Below are positions 18,061-25,437 of a stretch of DNA of 64,000 nt, piece by piece (position 1 is the first letter of the stretch; every line of letters begins with the position of its first letter). The notes beneath the pieces were generated by a model, which was given only the letters and a program-made list of their open reading frames with translations, was not told the origin of the DNA and did no database searches. The DNA comes from Alphaproteobacteria bacterium. GTDB taxonomy: Bacteria > Pseudomonadota > Alphaproteobacteria > Micropepsales > Micropepsaceae. The position numbers were made by a program, and so were the translations under genes. The stretch covers positions 62,001 to 126,000 of the forward strand of contig JAFBAL010000038.1 in NCBI GenBank assembly GCA_019247845.1, given 5' to 3'.

Positions 18061-18369
18061 CAAAGTGCCTTTGCTGCCCTGGCCGATCCGATGCGCCGCT
18101 CGGTGTTCGAGCGGCTGATGGACGGCCCCCAGCCCGTCGGGCGCATCGCCCGCGGCATGCCGGTCAGCCGTCCGGCGGTATCGCAGCATCTCAAGGTGCT
18201 CAAGGAGGCAGGTCTGGTGACGGATCGCGCCGAAGGGACGCGCCGCGTCTACAGCATCGACCCGCAAGGCCTGGCCGCGGTCCGGCGCTATCTCGACCAG
18301 TTCTGGACCGAGGCGCTCGATGCCTTCACGGCCGAAGTCGAAAAGGACGAGGGGGAGAGGAACGCATGA
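18052..18369 (+). CDS. ArsR family transcriptional regulator
   Basis: 105-residue winged-helix repressor: ALADPMRRSVFERLMDGPQPVGRIARGMPVSRPAVSQHLKVLKEAGLV and the wing AEGTRRVYSID. The metal-binding CxC of arsenic sensors is absent, as is usual in ArsR proteins paired with SRPBCC genes. There is no ribosome site; ATG 18052 (or GTG 18049) sits at the predicted transcription start, so translation may be leaderless. First gene of a four-gene run with overlapping ends. Confidence 0.92.
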   Translation: MAYQSAFAALADPMRRSVFERLMDGPQPVGRIARGMPVSRPAVSQHLKVLKEAGLVTDRAEGTRRVYSIDPQGLAAVRRYLDQFWTEALDAFTAEVEKDEGERNA

Positions 18370-18842
18370 GCCGCACGATCACGCTCGCGCCGGTCAGGAA
18401 GCAGGTGCGGGTGAATGCGCCGCAGGGCCGCGCCTTCGAGGTCTTCACCGCGCAGATGACGCGCTGGTGGCCGCCGACCCACACCATCCTCAAGGCGCCG
18501 CTCAAGGAGGCGGTGATCGAGCCGCGCGAGGGCGGCCGCTGGTATCACGTCGGCACGGACGGCAGCGAATGCGAGACCGGTCACGTGCGCGTGTGGGATC
18601 CGCCGTCGCGGCTGGTGCTGGTCTGGCGGCTCGATGCCGAATGGCAGTACGACGCCGATCTCGACACCGAGGTCGAGCTGCGCTTCACAGCCGACGGCGC
18701 CGCCACCAACGTCGAGCTCGAGCACCGCTACATCGAGCGCATGGGCAAGGATGCCGACAAGGCGCATGCCGCCGTGGGGGCGCCGGGCGGCTGGAGCGCG
18801 CTGCTCGAGGCATTCCGTAACGCCGCCGAAGGGAGCCAATGA
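18366..18842 (+). CDS. SRPBCC (AHSA1-like) protein
   Basis: 158 residues of the START-like SRPBCC fold, AHSA1 subgroup: VRVNAPQGRAFEVFTAQMTRWWPPTHT, EPREGGRWYHVGTDGSECETGHVRVWDPPSRLVLVW, and the C-terminal GGWSALLEAFRNAA. Such proteins bind hydrophobic ligands in a deep pocket; ArsR-AHSA1 pairs are widespread but little studied. The start overlaps the ArsR stop (ATGA), so the two are coupled. Cytoplasmic. Confidence 0.88.
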   Translation: MSRTITLAPVRKQVRVNAPQGRAFEVFTAQMTRWWPPTHTILKAPLKEAVIEPREGGRWYHVGTDGSECETGHVRVWDPPSRLVLVWRLDAEWQYDADLDTEVELRFTADGAATNVELEHRYIERMGKDADKAHAAVGAPGGWSALLEAFRNAAEGSQ

Positions 18843-19435
18843 TGCCGAAGCGAACCACGTCAATGACCCGAGCGATGAACCTGTTGCCGATTTCCGCCAT
18901 TGCGGTGCTGGCGCTGTCCGGCGCCGCGCAAGCGGCCGTACAGGACGTGCAGGCCAACGGCTTCTCGATCGAGGAGGACCTCCACATCGAGGCGTCGCCC
19001 GACAAGGTCTACGAGACGCTGATCCAGCCCAAGCTGTGGTGGAGCTCGGCGCATACCTTCTCCGGCGACGCGAAGAACATGACCATGGACGCGCGCGCCG
19101 GCGGCTGCTGGTGCGAGACGCTGCCCGGCGGCGGCGGCGTGCTGCATATGACGGTGGTCAACGCCCAGCCCGGCAAGCGCCTGGTGCTGCATGGCGCGCT
19201 CGGTCCCTTCCAGACGACCGGCATGGACGGCGCGATGAACTTCATCCTGGAGACCAAGGACAAGGGCAAGACCACCGAGCTGACGCTCGTCTACAACCTC
19301 GGCGGCTATGTCTCGGGCGGCTATGGGGCGCTGCCGCAGAGCGCCGACGGCGTGCTCAACATCCAGACCAAGCGGTTGAAGAAATTCATCGAGACCGGAA
19401 CCCCGGATTACGAAGCGGAAAACACCGAGAAATAG
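18839..19435 (+). CDS. exported SRPBCC-domain protein
   Basis: 198 residues. Unlike its neighbour it has a signal peptide (LLPISAIAVLALSGAAQA, cleavage likely after AQA). The mature part is SRPBCC-like: FSIEEDLHIEASPDKVYETLIQPKLWWSSAHTFSGD, GGCWCETLPGGGGVLHMTVVNAQPGKRLVLHG. Two adjacent Met codons can start it; the first overlaps the previous stop. A periplasmic SRPBCC protein next to a cytoplasmic one in the same operon is unusual. Ligand unknown. Confidence 0.85.
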   Translation: MMPKRTTSMTRAMNLLPISAIAVLALSGAAQAAVQDVQANGFSIEEDLHIEASPDKVYETLIQPKLWWSSAHTFSGDAKNMTMDARAGGCWCETLPGGGGVLHMTVVNAQPGKRLVLHGALGPFQTTGMDGAMNFILETKDKGKTTELTLVYNLGGYVSGGYGALPQSADGVLNIQTKRLKKFIETGTPDYEAENTEK

Positions 19436-19444
19436 GAGAACGTC

Positions 19445-20086
19445 ATGAGCCTTCGCATTCACGCCTTCCCGCCCAGCCCGCGCGGCTTCAAGGCCTTGAG
19501 CTTCGCCAATCATATCGGCATCGACTTCGAGTTCGTGCTCGTCGACCTGACCAAGGGCGCGCAGCGCACGCCCGAATTCGCCAAGCTGAACCTGAACCAG
19601 CGCATGCCCGTGCTGGAGGAGGACGGCTGGTCGCTGTGGGAATCCAACGCGATCCTGCAATACCTGGCGACCAAGAAGCCCGAACTGGGTCTGCTTCCCA
19701 AGGACGAGCGCGGCCGCGCCGACGTCAGCCGCTGGATGTTCTGGGAGAGCGCGCATTGGGACCAGGCCTGCGCGATGCTGATCTGGGAGCGTTTCGTGAA
19801 GGGCCTGTTCGGCGGCGGTCCGGCCGATCCGGCTGAGGTCGAGAAGGGGCTCGCCAATTTCCATCGCGCCGCCAAGGTGCTCGACCAGCATCTAAAGGGC
19901 CGCGACTTCGTCTGCGGCGCGCTCACTTGTGCCGACTTCGCGCTCGGCTCGCCGATGATCCTGGCGGAGCCCGCCGGCTTCCCGCTCGAGGACTATGCCG
20001 AGATCAGGCGCTGGTATGGCCGGCTCGCGGCGCTGCCGGCCTGGAGCAAGACGCAGGCGATGGGGCAGATGCCGGCCGCTGCCTAG
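19445..20086 (+). CDS. glutathione S-transferase family protein
   Basis: 213 residues. The N-terminal thioredoxin-like half has IHAFPPSPRGFKALSFANHIGIDFEFVLVDL, the cis-Pro loop NQRMPVLEEDGWSLWESNAILQYLA (glutathione-binding Ser), and the C-terminal half holds LTCADFALGSPM. The catalytic residue at the N-terminus is a Ser or Pro region, not a plain Cys. It is last in the ArsR operon, 9 bp after the exported SRPBCC gene, suggesting a thiol- or electrophile-stress role. It overlaps the convergent DUF2914 gene by 4 bp. Confidence 0.88.
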   Translation: MSLRIHAFPPSPRGFKALSFANHIGIDFEFVLVDLTKGAQRTPEFAKLNLNQRMPVLEEDGWSLWESNAILQYLATKKPELGLLPKDERGRADVSRWMFWESAHWDQACAMLIWERFVKGLFGGGPADPAEVEKGLANFHRAAKVLDQHLKGRDFVCGALTCADFALGSPMILAEPAGFPLEDYAEIRRWYGRLAALPAWSKTQAMGQMPAAA

Positions 20087-21339
20087 TCGAGCGTCGTTTC
20101 GACGGCGCCGCCGGGCGGCGTCGTCGGATCGATCTTGAAGCGCACGCGGCCGAGCAGGCGGCCGTCGCCGGTCGAGATATCGACGCGCCAATCGCCCGGC
20201 TGCGGATGGCGCTTGATCGTATAGGCGCGATAGCCGCCGTCGCGCCCGCCGTTGATCGAATAGCCGACGTTCGACACCGCCACCCAGCGTTTGGCGTTCG
20301 GGCTGTAGTGCTGCCAGCTGTGCACGATGCGCATCGAGAAGCTCACCGGCGCGAACACCGCGCTGTAGACGTAGACCGGCTCGCCCGGCGCCACGTGCAG
20401 CAGCGGGGGCGCCGCGGCGCCGGCATACCAGGCTTGAGGCTCCGCCGTGCCGATATAGTGGTCGCCGACATGCTTGACGCTGTTGTAGACGCCCGAGCGC
20501 GCCAGCGCGATCGGAAGCGGCGGCAGGACGCCGGTGAACCAGAACAGGTTGATCAGCGCATAGACGAAGGCGGAGCCGATCGCGATCTGCCATTTCGAGG
20601 CGATGAAGGACGGACGGCCGAGCCTGGCCACCACGCTCAGGAACAGCACGAACGCGCCGACGGCCGCCAAGCCGCTGAGCAGGAAGGTGAACATGCCGAC
20701 CGTATGGGTCAGGATCGGCACCGTCACGATGGCATAGGAGAACAGCGCGAAGAAGAACAGCACCGCAGTGAAGGCGAGCCGCGAGTGGTAGTGCTTGAAC
20801 AGCTCGTTGCCGATGAAGATCGCCCCGAGCACGACCAGGAACGGCCACGACGCGATCAAGACGGCGCTGCGCGTATAGAAGATCAGGAACCCGCTCCACA
20901 GCCCGCCGAGCGCGAACTGGCTGGCGAAAGGCAGCCAGCTCTGCCAGCGCGGCCGCGGGGCTTCCGGGTCGCTATGGGCGTTGATGATGTGCAGGATCAG
21001 GATCGAGACCGCCGCCACCGCCAGATAGACCAGGAAGATCACCTGCGTGTTCGGCAGGTCGATGCGCCGGAACATCATGTTGTCGGTGACGAAGCCCGCG
21101 ATCATGCCGCCGGCCGAGAGCTGGCGCTCGTAGCGCGGGATCCAGGCCAGCCAGGCGGCCTGCATCCGCTTCAGCCGTGCGATGCCCGACGGGCCGCTCT
21201 CGGTCTGGCCGGCGTCTGCTTGGCCGCTCTCGGGCCGGCCGGTCTCTGGCAGACCGGTCTGTGGCTGACCGGTCTGTCGCAGGCCGGTCTGTGGCAGGCC
21301 GGTCTCTGGCAGGCCGGTCTCGGGCGGCGGGATCGTCAT
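20083..21339 (-). CDS. DUF2914 membrane protein with pentapeptide-repeat head
   Basis: 418 residues from ATG 21339. Residues 6-50 are nine five-residue repeats of the type P-[EQ]-[TS]-G-[LQR], encoded by 15-bp DNA repeats. About eight membrane helices follow (for example VIFLVYLAVAAVSILILHI, FLVVLGAIFIGNEL, LAFTAVLFFFALFSYAIV, MFTFLLSGLAAVGAFVLFLSVVA). The C-terminal DUF2914 domain, probably periplasmic, has YVYSAVFAPVSFSMRIVHSWQHY and GDWRVDISTGDGRLLGRVRFKI. Function unknown. It overlaps the convergent GST stop. Confidence 0.82.
   Translation of the reverse strand: MTIPPPETGLPETGLPQTGLRQTGQPQTGLPETGRPESGQADAGQTESGPSGIARLKRMQAAWLAWIPRYERQLSAGGMIAGFVTDNMMFRRIDLPNTQVIFLVYLAVAAVSILILHIINAHSDPEAPRPRWQSWLPFASQFALGGLWSGFLIFYTRSAVLIASWPFLVVLGAIFIGNELFKHYHSRLAFTAVLFFFALFSYAIVTVPILTHTVGMFTFLLSGLAAVGAFVLFLSVVARLGRPSFIASKWQIAIGSAFVYALINLFWFTGVLPPLPIALARSGVYNSVKHVGDHYIGTAEPQAWYAGAAAPPLLHVAPGEPVYVYSAVFAPVSFSMRIVHSWQHYSPNAKRWVAVSNVGYSINGGRDGGYRAYTIKRHPQPGDWRVDISTGDGRLLGRVRFKIDPTTPPGGAVETTLD
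21196..21330 (+). repeat. nine 15-bp tandem repeats inside the DUF2914 gene
   Basis: Units of 15 bp in phase from 21196 to 21330, nearly identical at 21241-21315 (GGTCTSTGGCAGRCC type) and degenerate at the ends. Being a multiple of three, copy changes keep the reading frame and only lengthen the cytoplasmic N-terminal tail by five residues each. Confidence 0.85.
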
Positions 21340-21394
21340 GGCGCTCGATTTGCACCGAACCGGAACCGGGTTCAAGCGCCGCCGGCGAATGGGG

Positions 21395-21423
21395 ATGACG
21401 CCCGGCGCACGGGTTGCTAGACT
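21395..21423 (+). promoter_or_regulatory. predicted promoter of the spuC-like gene
   Basis: ATGACG (21395-21400) and TAGACT (21418-21423) at 17-bp spacing. The predicted start is near 21430, which is the A of a short open frame, and leaves about 120 nt before the aminotransferase ATG. The DUF2914 gene is transcribed the other way from this same gap. Confidence 0.4.
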
Positions 21424-21429
21424 GTCCGG

Positions 21430-21495
21430 ATGTCGAACAAGCGTTCGCTTCTCGTCCTCTGTGCCCGGATCGGCTACAACCCGCCGCGCCGCTAG
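21430..21495 (+). CDS. possible leaderless upstream peptide (21 residues)
   Basis: A 21-codon frame beginning MSNKRSLLVLCARI and ending NPPRR-stop, located at the predicted transcription start and 55 bp before the spuC-like gene. There is no ribosome site, but leaderless translation would need none. The Pro-Pro-Arg-Arg end could slow ribosomes, as in regulatory leader peptides. I know no homologue. It may be chance; its position is the only support. Confidence 0.25.
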   Translation: MSNKRSLLVLCARIGYNPPRR

Positions 21496-21550
21496 TCCGC
21501 GCCTGCGCGCGCCCGACCATTCCTTTCACGGCAATCGGCAGAGGCACGTC

Positions 21551-22945
21551 ATGTCAAATCCATCGTCCTTGCACAATCAGACCCAGCAGTGGCGCGCGCT
21601 CGACGCCGCGCACCACATCCATCCCTTCTCGGACACCGCCGCTCTGAACAAGGAAGGGGTGCGGGTGATCACCCGCGCCGACGGCGTCTATCTCTGGGAC
21701 TCGGAAGGCCACAAGATCCTCGACGGCATGTCGGGGCTGTGGTGCGTCCAGCTCGGCTACGGCAACAAGGAGCTTGCCGAAGCGGGCTATGAGGCGCTGA
21801 AGACGCTTCCCTACTACAACCATTTCTTCAAGACCTCGAACCCTTACACGATCGAGCTCGCGGCGAAGCTGGCGTCGGTGCTGCCGGACGGGCACGAGCG
21901 GGTGCTGTTTGCGAATTCCGGCTCGGAAGCGAACGACTCCGCGCTGAAGCTCATCCGTTATTACTGGAACTTGAAGGGCAAGCCCGAGAAGAAGATCCAC
22001 CTGTCGCGCGACTATGCCTATCACGGCGTGACTTTCGCCGCGGCGTCGCTCTCCGGCCTGACCCCGATGCATCCGCAGTTCGACCTGCCGCTGCCCGGCT
22101 TCGAGAAGGTGCCGGGGCCGTATTGGTTCGGCGCCAAGGCGGCCGGCCATGGCGATATCGACGCGGACGAATTCGGCGAGCTCATCGCGAAAAAGATGGA
22201 AGAGCGCATCGTCGAGATCGGGCCCGACCGCATCGCCTCGTTCTCGGCCGAGCCGGTCCAGGGCGCGGGCGGCCTGATCTTCCCGCCGGAGAGCTATTGG
22301 CCGGCGGTGCAGAAGATCTGCCGCAAATACGACATCCTCGTTCATCTCGACGAGGTCATCACCGGCTTCGGCCGTGTCGGCGAATGGTTCGGCGCGCAGG
22401 CTTACAAGATCGCGCCCGACATCATGACCATGGCCAAGGGATTGTCGTCGGGCTACCAGCCGATCTCCGCGATCTCGCTGGGCAGCCGCATGGGCGAGGC
22501 GATCTCCAATTCGAACGAGGAGCTGGTCCACGGCTATACCTATAGCGGCCATCCCGTGGCGTCCGCGGTCGCGCTCAAGAACCTGGAGGTGATGGAGCGC
22601 GACGGCCTGGTCGCGCGCGTCAATTCCATCGGGCCCTATCTCCAGCGCAGCATGCGCGAGGCACTGGCCGGCAATCCCATCGTCGGCGAGATTCGCGGCA
22701 AGGGACTGCTCTGCGCCATCGAGCTGGTGCCCGACGGGAAGGAGCGCGCCTTCTTCCCCGATCCGGGCAACGTCGGTACCCATTGCCGCAACTATTGCTT
22801 CAACAGCGGGCTCATCATGCGGGCGATCCGCGACACGATGGTCTGCGCGCCCCCGCTGACGATCACGGAAGCCGAAGTCGACGAGCTCGTCGCCAAGGCC
22901 AAGGACGCCATCGACCGCACGGCGAAGGATTTCGGGAAGGCCTGA
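21551..22945 (+). CDS. spuC: class III aminotransferase, putrescine--pyruvate type
   Basis: 464-residue PLP enzyme. The start MSNPSSLHNQTQQWRALDAAHHIHPFSD and the core VYLWDSEGHKILDGMSGLWCVQLGYG, FANSGSEANDSALKLIRYYW, HLDEVITGFGRVGEWFGAQ and MAKGLSSGYQPISA (the PLP Lys) resemble Pseudomonas SpuC as I remember it. It would pass the amino group of putrescine to pyruvate. Beta-alanine or other omega-amine donors are possible. The window also has puuA-puuD 4.5 kb away, the other putrescine route. ATG 21551; a longer frame upstream is ignored. Confidence 0.8.
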   Translation: MSNPSSLHNQTQQWRALDAAHHIHPFSDTAALNKEGVRVITRADGVYLWDSEGHKILDGMSGLWCVQLGYGNKELAEAGYEALKTLPYYNHFFKTSNPYTIELAAKLASVLPDGHERVLFANSGSEANDSALKLIRYYWNLKGKPEKKIHLSRDYAYHGVTFAAASLSGLTPMHPQFDLPLPGFEKVPGPYWFGAKAAGHGDIDADEFGELIAKKMEERIVEIGPDRIASFSAEPVQGAGGLIFPPESYWPAVQKICRKYDILVHLDEVITGFGRVGEWFGAQAYKIAPDIMTMAKGLSSGYQPISAISLGSRMGEAISNSNEELVHGYTYSGHPVASAVALKNLEVMERDGLVARVNSIGPYLQRSMREALAGNPIVGEIRGKGLLCAIELVPDGKERAFFPDPGNVGTHCRNYCFNSGLIMRAIRDTMVCAPPLTITEAEVDELVAKAKDAIDRTAKDFGKA

Positions 22946-22955
22946 GAAGCCTCGC

Positions 22956-24425
22956 CTACATCTGCGCCTGCTCTTCGACCGCTTCCTGCTCTTTCTTGAG
23001 CGGCGCGATGAGCTTGCGCGTCTTCCACGTGCCGCGCATGAACCAGGCGACCGCGACGATGGCGGTGACGACGTTGGCGATCGGCGTCGACCACCACACG
23101 CCGTCGACGCCGAGCGTCCTGGACAGCGCGAAGGCCAGCGGCAGCTGCAGCACCCATTGCGAGACGAGGCTGACGACCATCGCGGTGATCATCTCGCCGG
23201 CCGCGCGCAACACCGCCATCAGCGCGAACTGCAGCCCGATGAAGCCGAAGCTCCAGGCGACGATGCGGATATAGGCGGAACCCTCGGTGACGACCGCGGG
23301 GTCGCCCGGCACGAAGAAGCGCACGATCGACGGCGCGATCAGCATGCAGACGAGTCCGAACACGGTCAGCACCGCGAAGGTGATGATGGCGGCGAGCTTC
23401 GCCACCTTTTCGGCGCGCGCGATGTTGCCGGCGCCGATGCTCTGCCCGACCAGGGTGGACGTCGCCATGGCGAAGCCCATGGCCGGGATGATCACGACGT
23501 TGAACAGGTTGGTGCCGACGCCGAAGCTCGCGGTCACCACGGTGCCGAAGCTCGTGATCAGGAAGGTCAGGATCATCATGCCGAGCCCGCGCGCCGACTG
23601 CTCGATCGAGGCGGGATAGCCGAGCAGGAAGGCGCGCCGGACGAAGGCCAGGTCCGGCTTGAAGTCGCGCCAGTTCAGGTGGATGCCGTAGCGGCCGCCG
23701 AACAGCAGGCGCAGCGCGACCGCGGCCGCGATGGCCTGCGAGATCAGCGTCGCGATGGCCGCACCCGCCACGCCCCAGGCCGGCATGCCATAGCGGCCGA
23801 AGATCAGCACCGGATCGAGCACGAAGTTGATGACCACCGTGACCGCCACGATGATCAGCGGCGCGCGCACCTCGCCGACGCCGCGCATCAAGGCCTGCGC
23901 CATGGCGTAGATGAAGGTGAAGGGAAGCGCGATGAACACGATGCGCATGAAGGCGAGCGCGCCGTCGAACACCGCGGGCGCGACATGCATCATGTTCAGC
24001 AGCCACGGCGCCAGAAGAACGCCGACGGCGCCCAGGACGATCGATACCGCGACGATGGTGAGCAGGGTCTGCGCCGCCACGTGGTCCACCATCTCGTGAT
24101 TGCGCGCCCCGGTATACTGCGCGATCAGCGTGGTGCCGGCGATGGCGAAGCCCATGCCCAGCGCGATCAGCACGAACATGACCGGCATGGTGATCGAGAC
24201 CGAGGCGACGGCCGCCGCTCCCAGCCGTCCGACCCAGAAAGCATCCACCACCTGATAGGCGACCTGCAGGATATTGGCGCCCATGATCGGCAGCGCGAGC
24301 AGGAACAGGGCCCGCGAGATCGAGCCTTCGAGGAGCCGCGGGTCGAAGGCGCGGCGTGCGGGCTTTTGGGGATCGGCCTGCTTGGTATCGGCCTGCTTGG
24401 TATCGGGCTGCTTGGGATCGGACAT
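22956..24425 (-). CDS. MATE family efflux transporter
   Basis: 489 residues with 12 predicted helices in two six-helix halves. Evidence: LFLLALPIMGANILQVAYQVVDAFWVGRLGAAAVAS near the start, GAGNIARAEKVAKLA in the second half and WQFFF-free but typical GVWWSTPIANVV near the end. Such pumps export cationic drugs or metabolites with Na+ or H+. The tail begins with a Lys/Gln/Asp-rich repeat (DTKQA twice) coded by 15-bp repeats. ATG 24425 is preferred to a GTG at 24440. Convergent with the spuC-like gene. Confidence 0.9.
   Translation of the reverse strand: MSDPKQPDTKQADTKQADPQKPARRAFDPRLLEGSISRALFLLALPIMGANILQVAYQVVDAFWVGRLGAAAVASVSITMPVMFVLIALGMGFAIAGTTLIAQYTGARNHEMVDHVAAQTLLTIVAVSIVLGAVGVLLAPWLLNMMHVAPAVFDGALAFMRIVFIALPFTFIYAMAQALMRGVGEVRAPLIIVAVTVVINFVLDPVLIFGRYGMPAWGVAGAAIATLISQAIAAAVALRLLFGGRYGIHLNWRDFKPDLAFVRRAFLLGYPASIEQSARGLGMMILTFLITSFGTVVTASFGVGTNLFNVVIIPAMGFAMATSTLVGQSIGAGNIARAEKVAKLAAIITFAVLTVFGLVCMLIAPSIVRFFVPGDPAVVTEGSAYIRIVAWSFGFIGLQFALMAVLRAAGEMITAMVVSLVSQWVLQLPLAFALSRTLGVDGVWWSTPIANVVTAIVAVAWFMRGTWKTRKLIAPLKKEQEAVEEQAQM
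24371..24415 (-). repeat. three 15-bp tandem repeats in the 5' end of the MATE gene
   Basis: Three near-identical 15-bp units (24371-24385, 24386-24400, 24401-24415) with a partial fourth to 24421. They encode five-residue repeats of the KQADT type in the cytoplasmic N-terminus, so copy changes stay in frame. Confidence 0.8.
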
Positions 24426-24478
24426 CGCGGGATCGGCCACCGGCTCGGGCTTCGAAAGACTCTGCTATTCTCCGTTCC

Positions 24479-25144
24479 ATGAACCTTCGCATTCTCTCGG
24501 TCAATATCGCCCGCGCCCGCGACATCGGCACGTTCGAGGGCGAGCGGGTGATCTCGGGCATCGACAAGCGCGGCGTTGCGTCCGACGCAGTGCAGGTGCG
24601 CCGTCTCGGCATCGTGGGCGACGAACAGGCCGATCTCACCGTTCATGGCGGCGTCGACAAGGCGGTCTATGCCTATCCGTCGGAGCACTGGCCGTGGTGG
24701 GAAGGCGAGCACCGCATCGCAAGCGGGCCAGCGACCTTCGGCGAGAACCTGACGCTCGAAGGCGCCGACGAAAGCGCGGTCGCGATCGGCGACCGCTTCC
24801 GCTGGGGTTCCGCGCTGCTCGAGATCAGCCAGCCGCGCGCGCCCTGTTACAAGCTCGGGATGCACGCCGGCCGCGCGGAGGCACCGCAGATCATGACCGT
24901 GTCCGCGCGCTGCGGCTGGTACCTGCGCGTGATCGAAGAGGGCGATGCGCCGTCGCGCGATGCGGCGCTCGAGCGCGTGCGGGAGAGCGGCGCGCCATCG
25001 GTGCGCGACGTGTTCCGCGCACTGTTCGGCCGTCATGCCGATGAAACAACCCTGTCACGCATCTGCGATGTTCCGGAACTGGCGGAAAGTTGGCGCCGTC
25101 CGCTTCGGGTCAAAATCGCGCAAATCCAGGCCCGGCAACACTGA
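24479..25144 (+). CDS. MOSC domain protein (YiiM-like)
   Basis: 221 residues. MOSC domains bind molybdenum cofactor sulfur; the conserved Cys is in SQPRAPCYKLG. Other markers are VHGGVDKAVYAYPSEHWPWW and FGENLTLEGADE, and the C-terminal helix-rich part is typical of YiiM-type proteins that reduce N-hydroxylated compounds. ATG 24479 lies in the gap divergent from the MATE gene. A candidate small RNA follows it. Confidence 0.88.
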   Translation: MNLRILSVNIARARDIGTFEGERVISGIDKRGVASDAVQVRRLGIVGDEQADLTVHGGVDKAVYAYPSEHWPWWEGEHRIASGPATFGENLTLEGADESAVAIGDRFRWGSALLEISQPRAPCYKLGMHAGRAEAPQIMTVSARCGWYLRVIEEGDAPSRDAALERVRESGAPSVRDVFRALFGRHADETTLSRICDVPELAESWRRPLRVKIAQIQARQH

Positions 25145-25202
25145 TGCATATTCGTCACTGTCATTAAGAAAACTGTAAAAAAGCTCATGACGCAGAAAAT
25201 AG

Positions 25203-25231
25203 TTGCCAAGTGTGGCTTGGATGCATAGGCT
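25203..25231 (+). promoter_or_regulatory. predicted promoter of the candidate small RNA
   Basis: TTGCCA (25203-25208) and TAGGCT (25226-25231) at exactly 17 bp, preceded by about 50 bp of A/T-rich DNA that could act as an UP element. The predicted start, near 25238, coincides with the first base of the RNA's outer stem. Confidence 0.6.
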
Positions 25232-25237
25232 CTTTCT

Positions 25238-25387
25238 CGAAGGACGGTAGCGATCCGGCAAGCACTGCCCCCCCGCTCGCAAGCTGGATTTCGTCCTTCG
25301 CGGTGACCGGTCATCCCCTCCCGGCACCAAGCGCGTAACGGCGCACACGGCGCCCGACTGGCCCCCCGGTCGGGCGCCAATTTATTT
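25238..25387 (+). ncRNA. candidate structured small RNA with C-rich loops
   Basis: About 150 nt between the MOSC and DUF4336 genes, with no convincing frame. Stem 1: CGAAGGACG (25238-25246) pairs perfectly with CGTCCTTCG (25292-25300); inside it ATCCGGC (25253-25259) pairs with GCTGGAT (25283-25289, one G-U), enclosing a loop with seven C. Stem 2: GGTG-A-CCGG (25302-25310) with CCGGCACC (25321-25328), loop TCATCCCCTC. Stem 3 is the terminator (25349-25378), loop TGGCCCCCCG. Promoter, stems and terminator fit one transcript. C-rich loops resemble anti-Shine-Dalgarno sRNAs. It lacks tmRNA and SRP RNA hallmarks; a 6S RNA is not excluded. Confidence 0.6.
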
Positions 25388-25388
25388 G
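25349..25388 (+). terminator. rho-independent terminator of the candidate small RNA
   Basis: Perfect 10-bp stem GGCGCCCGAC / GTCGGGCGCC (25349-25358, 25369-25378) with a 10-nt loop, followed by AATTTATTTG. It stands between two same-strand genes, 50 bp before the DUF4336 start. Confidence 0.8.
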
Positions 25389-25437
25389 CACCATTTTATT
25401 TCAGGCGTCGTTCGCGCGCCTGGCACGTTCCCATCAA

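Noticed and set aside
25145..25437. tmRNA, SRP RNA or a protein-coding reading of the structured gap
   Set aside because: No tag-peptide frame or tRNA-like end, and no SRP GGAAGCAGCC-type loop; the only frames are antisense shadows. 6S RNA remains possible and is not claimed.
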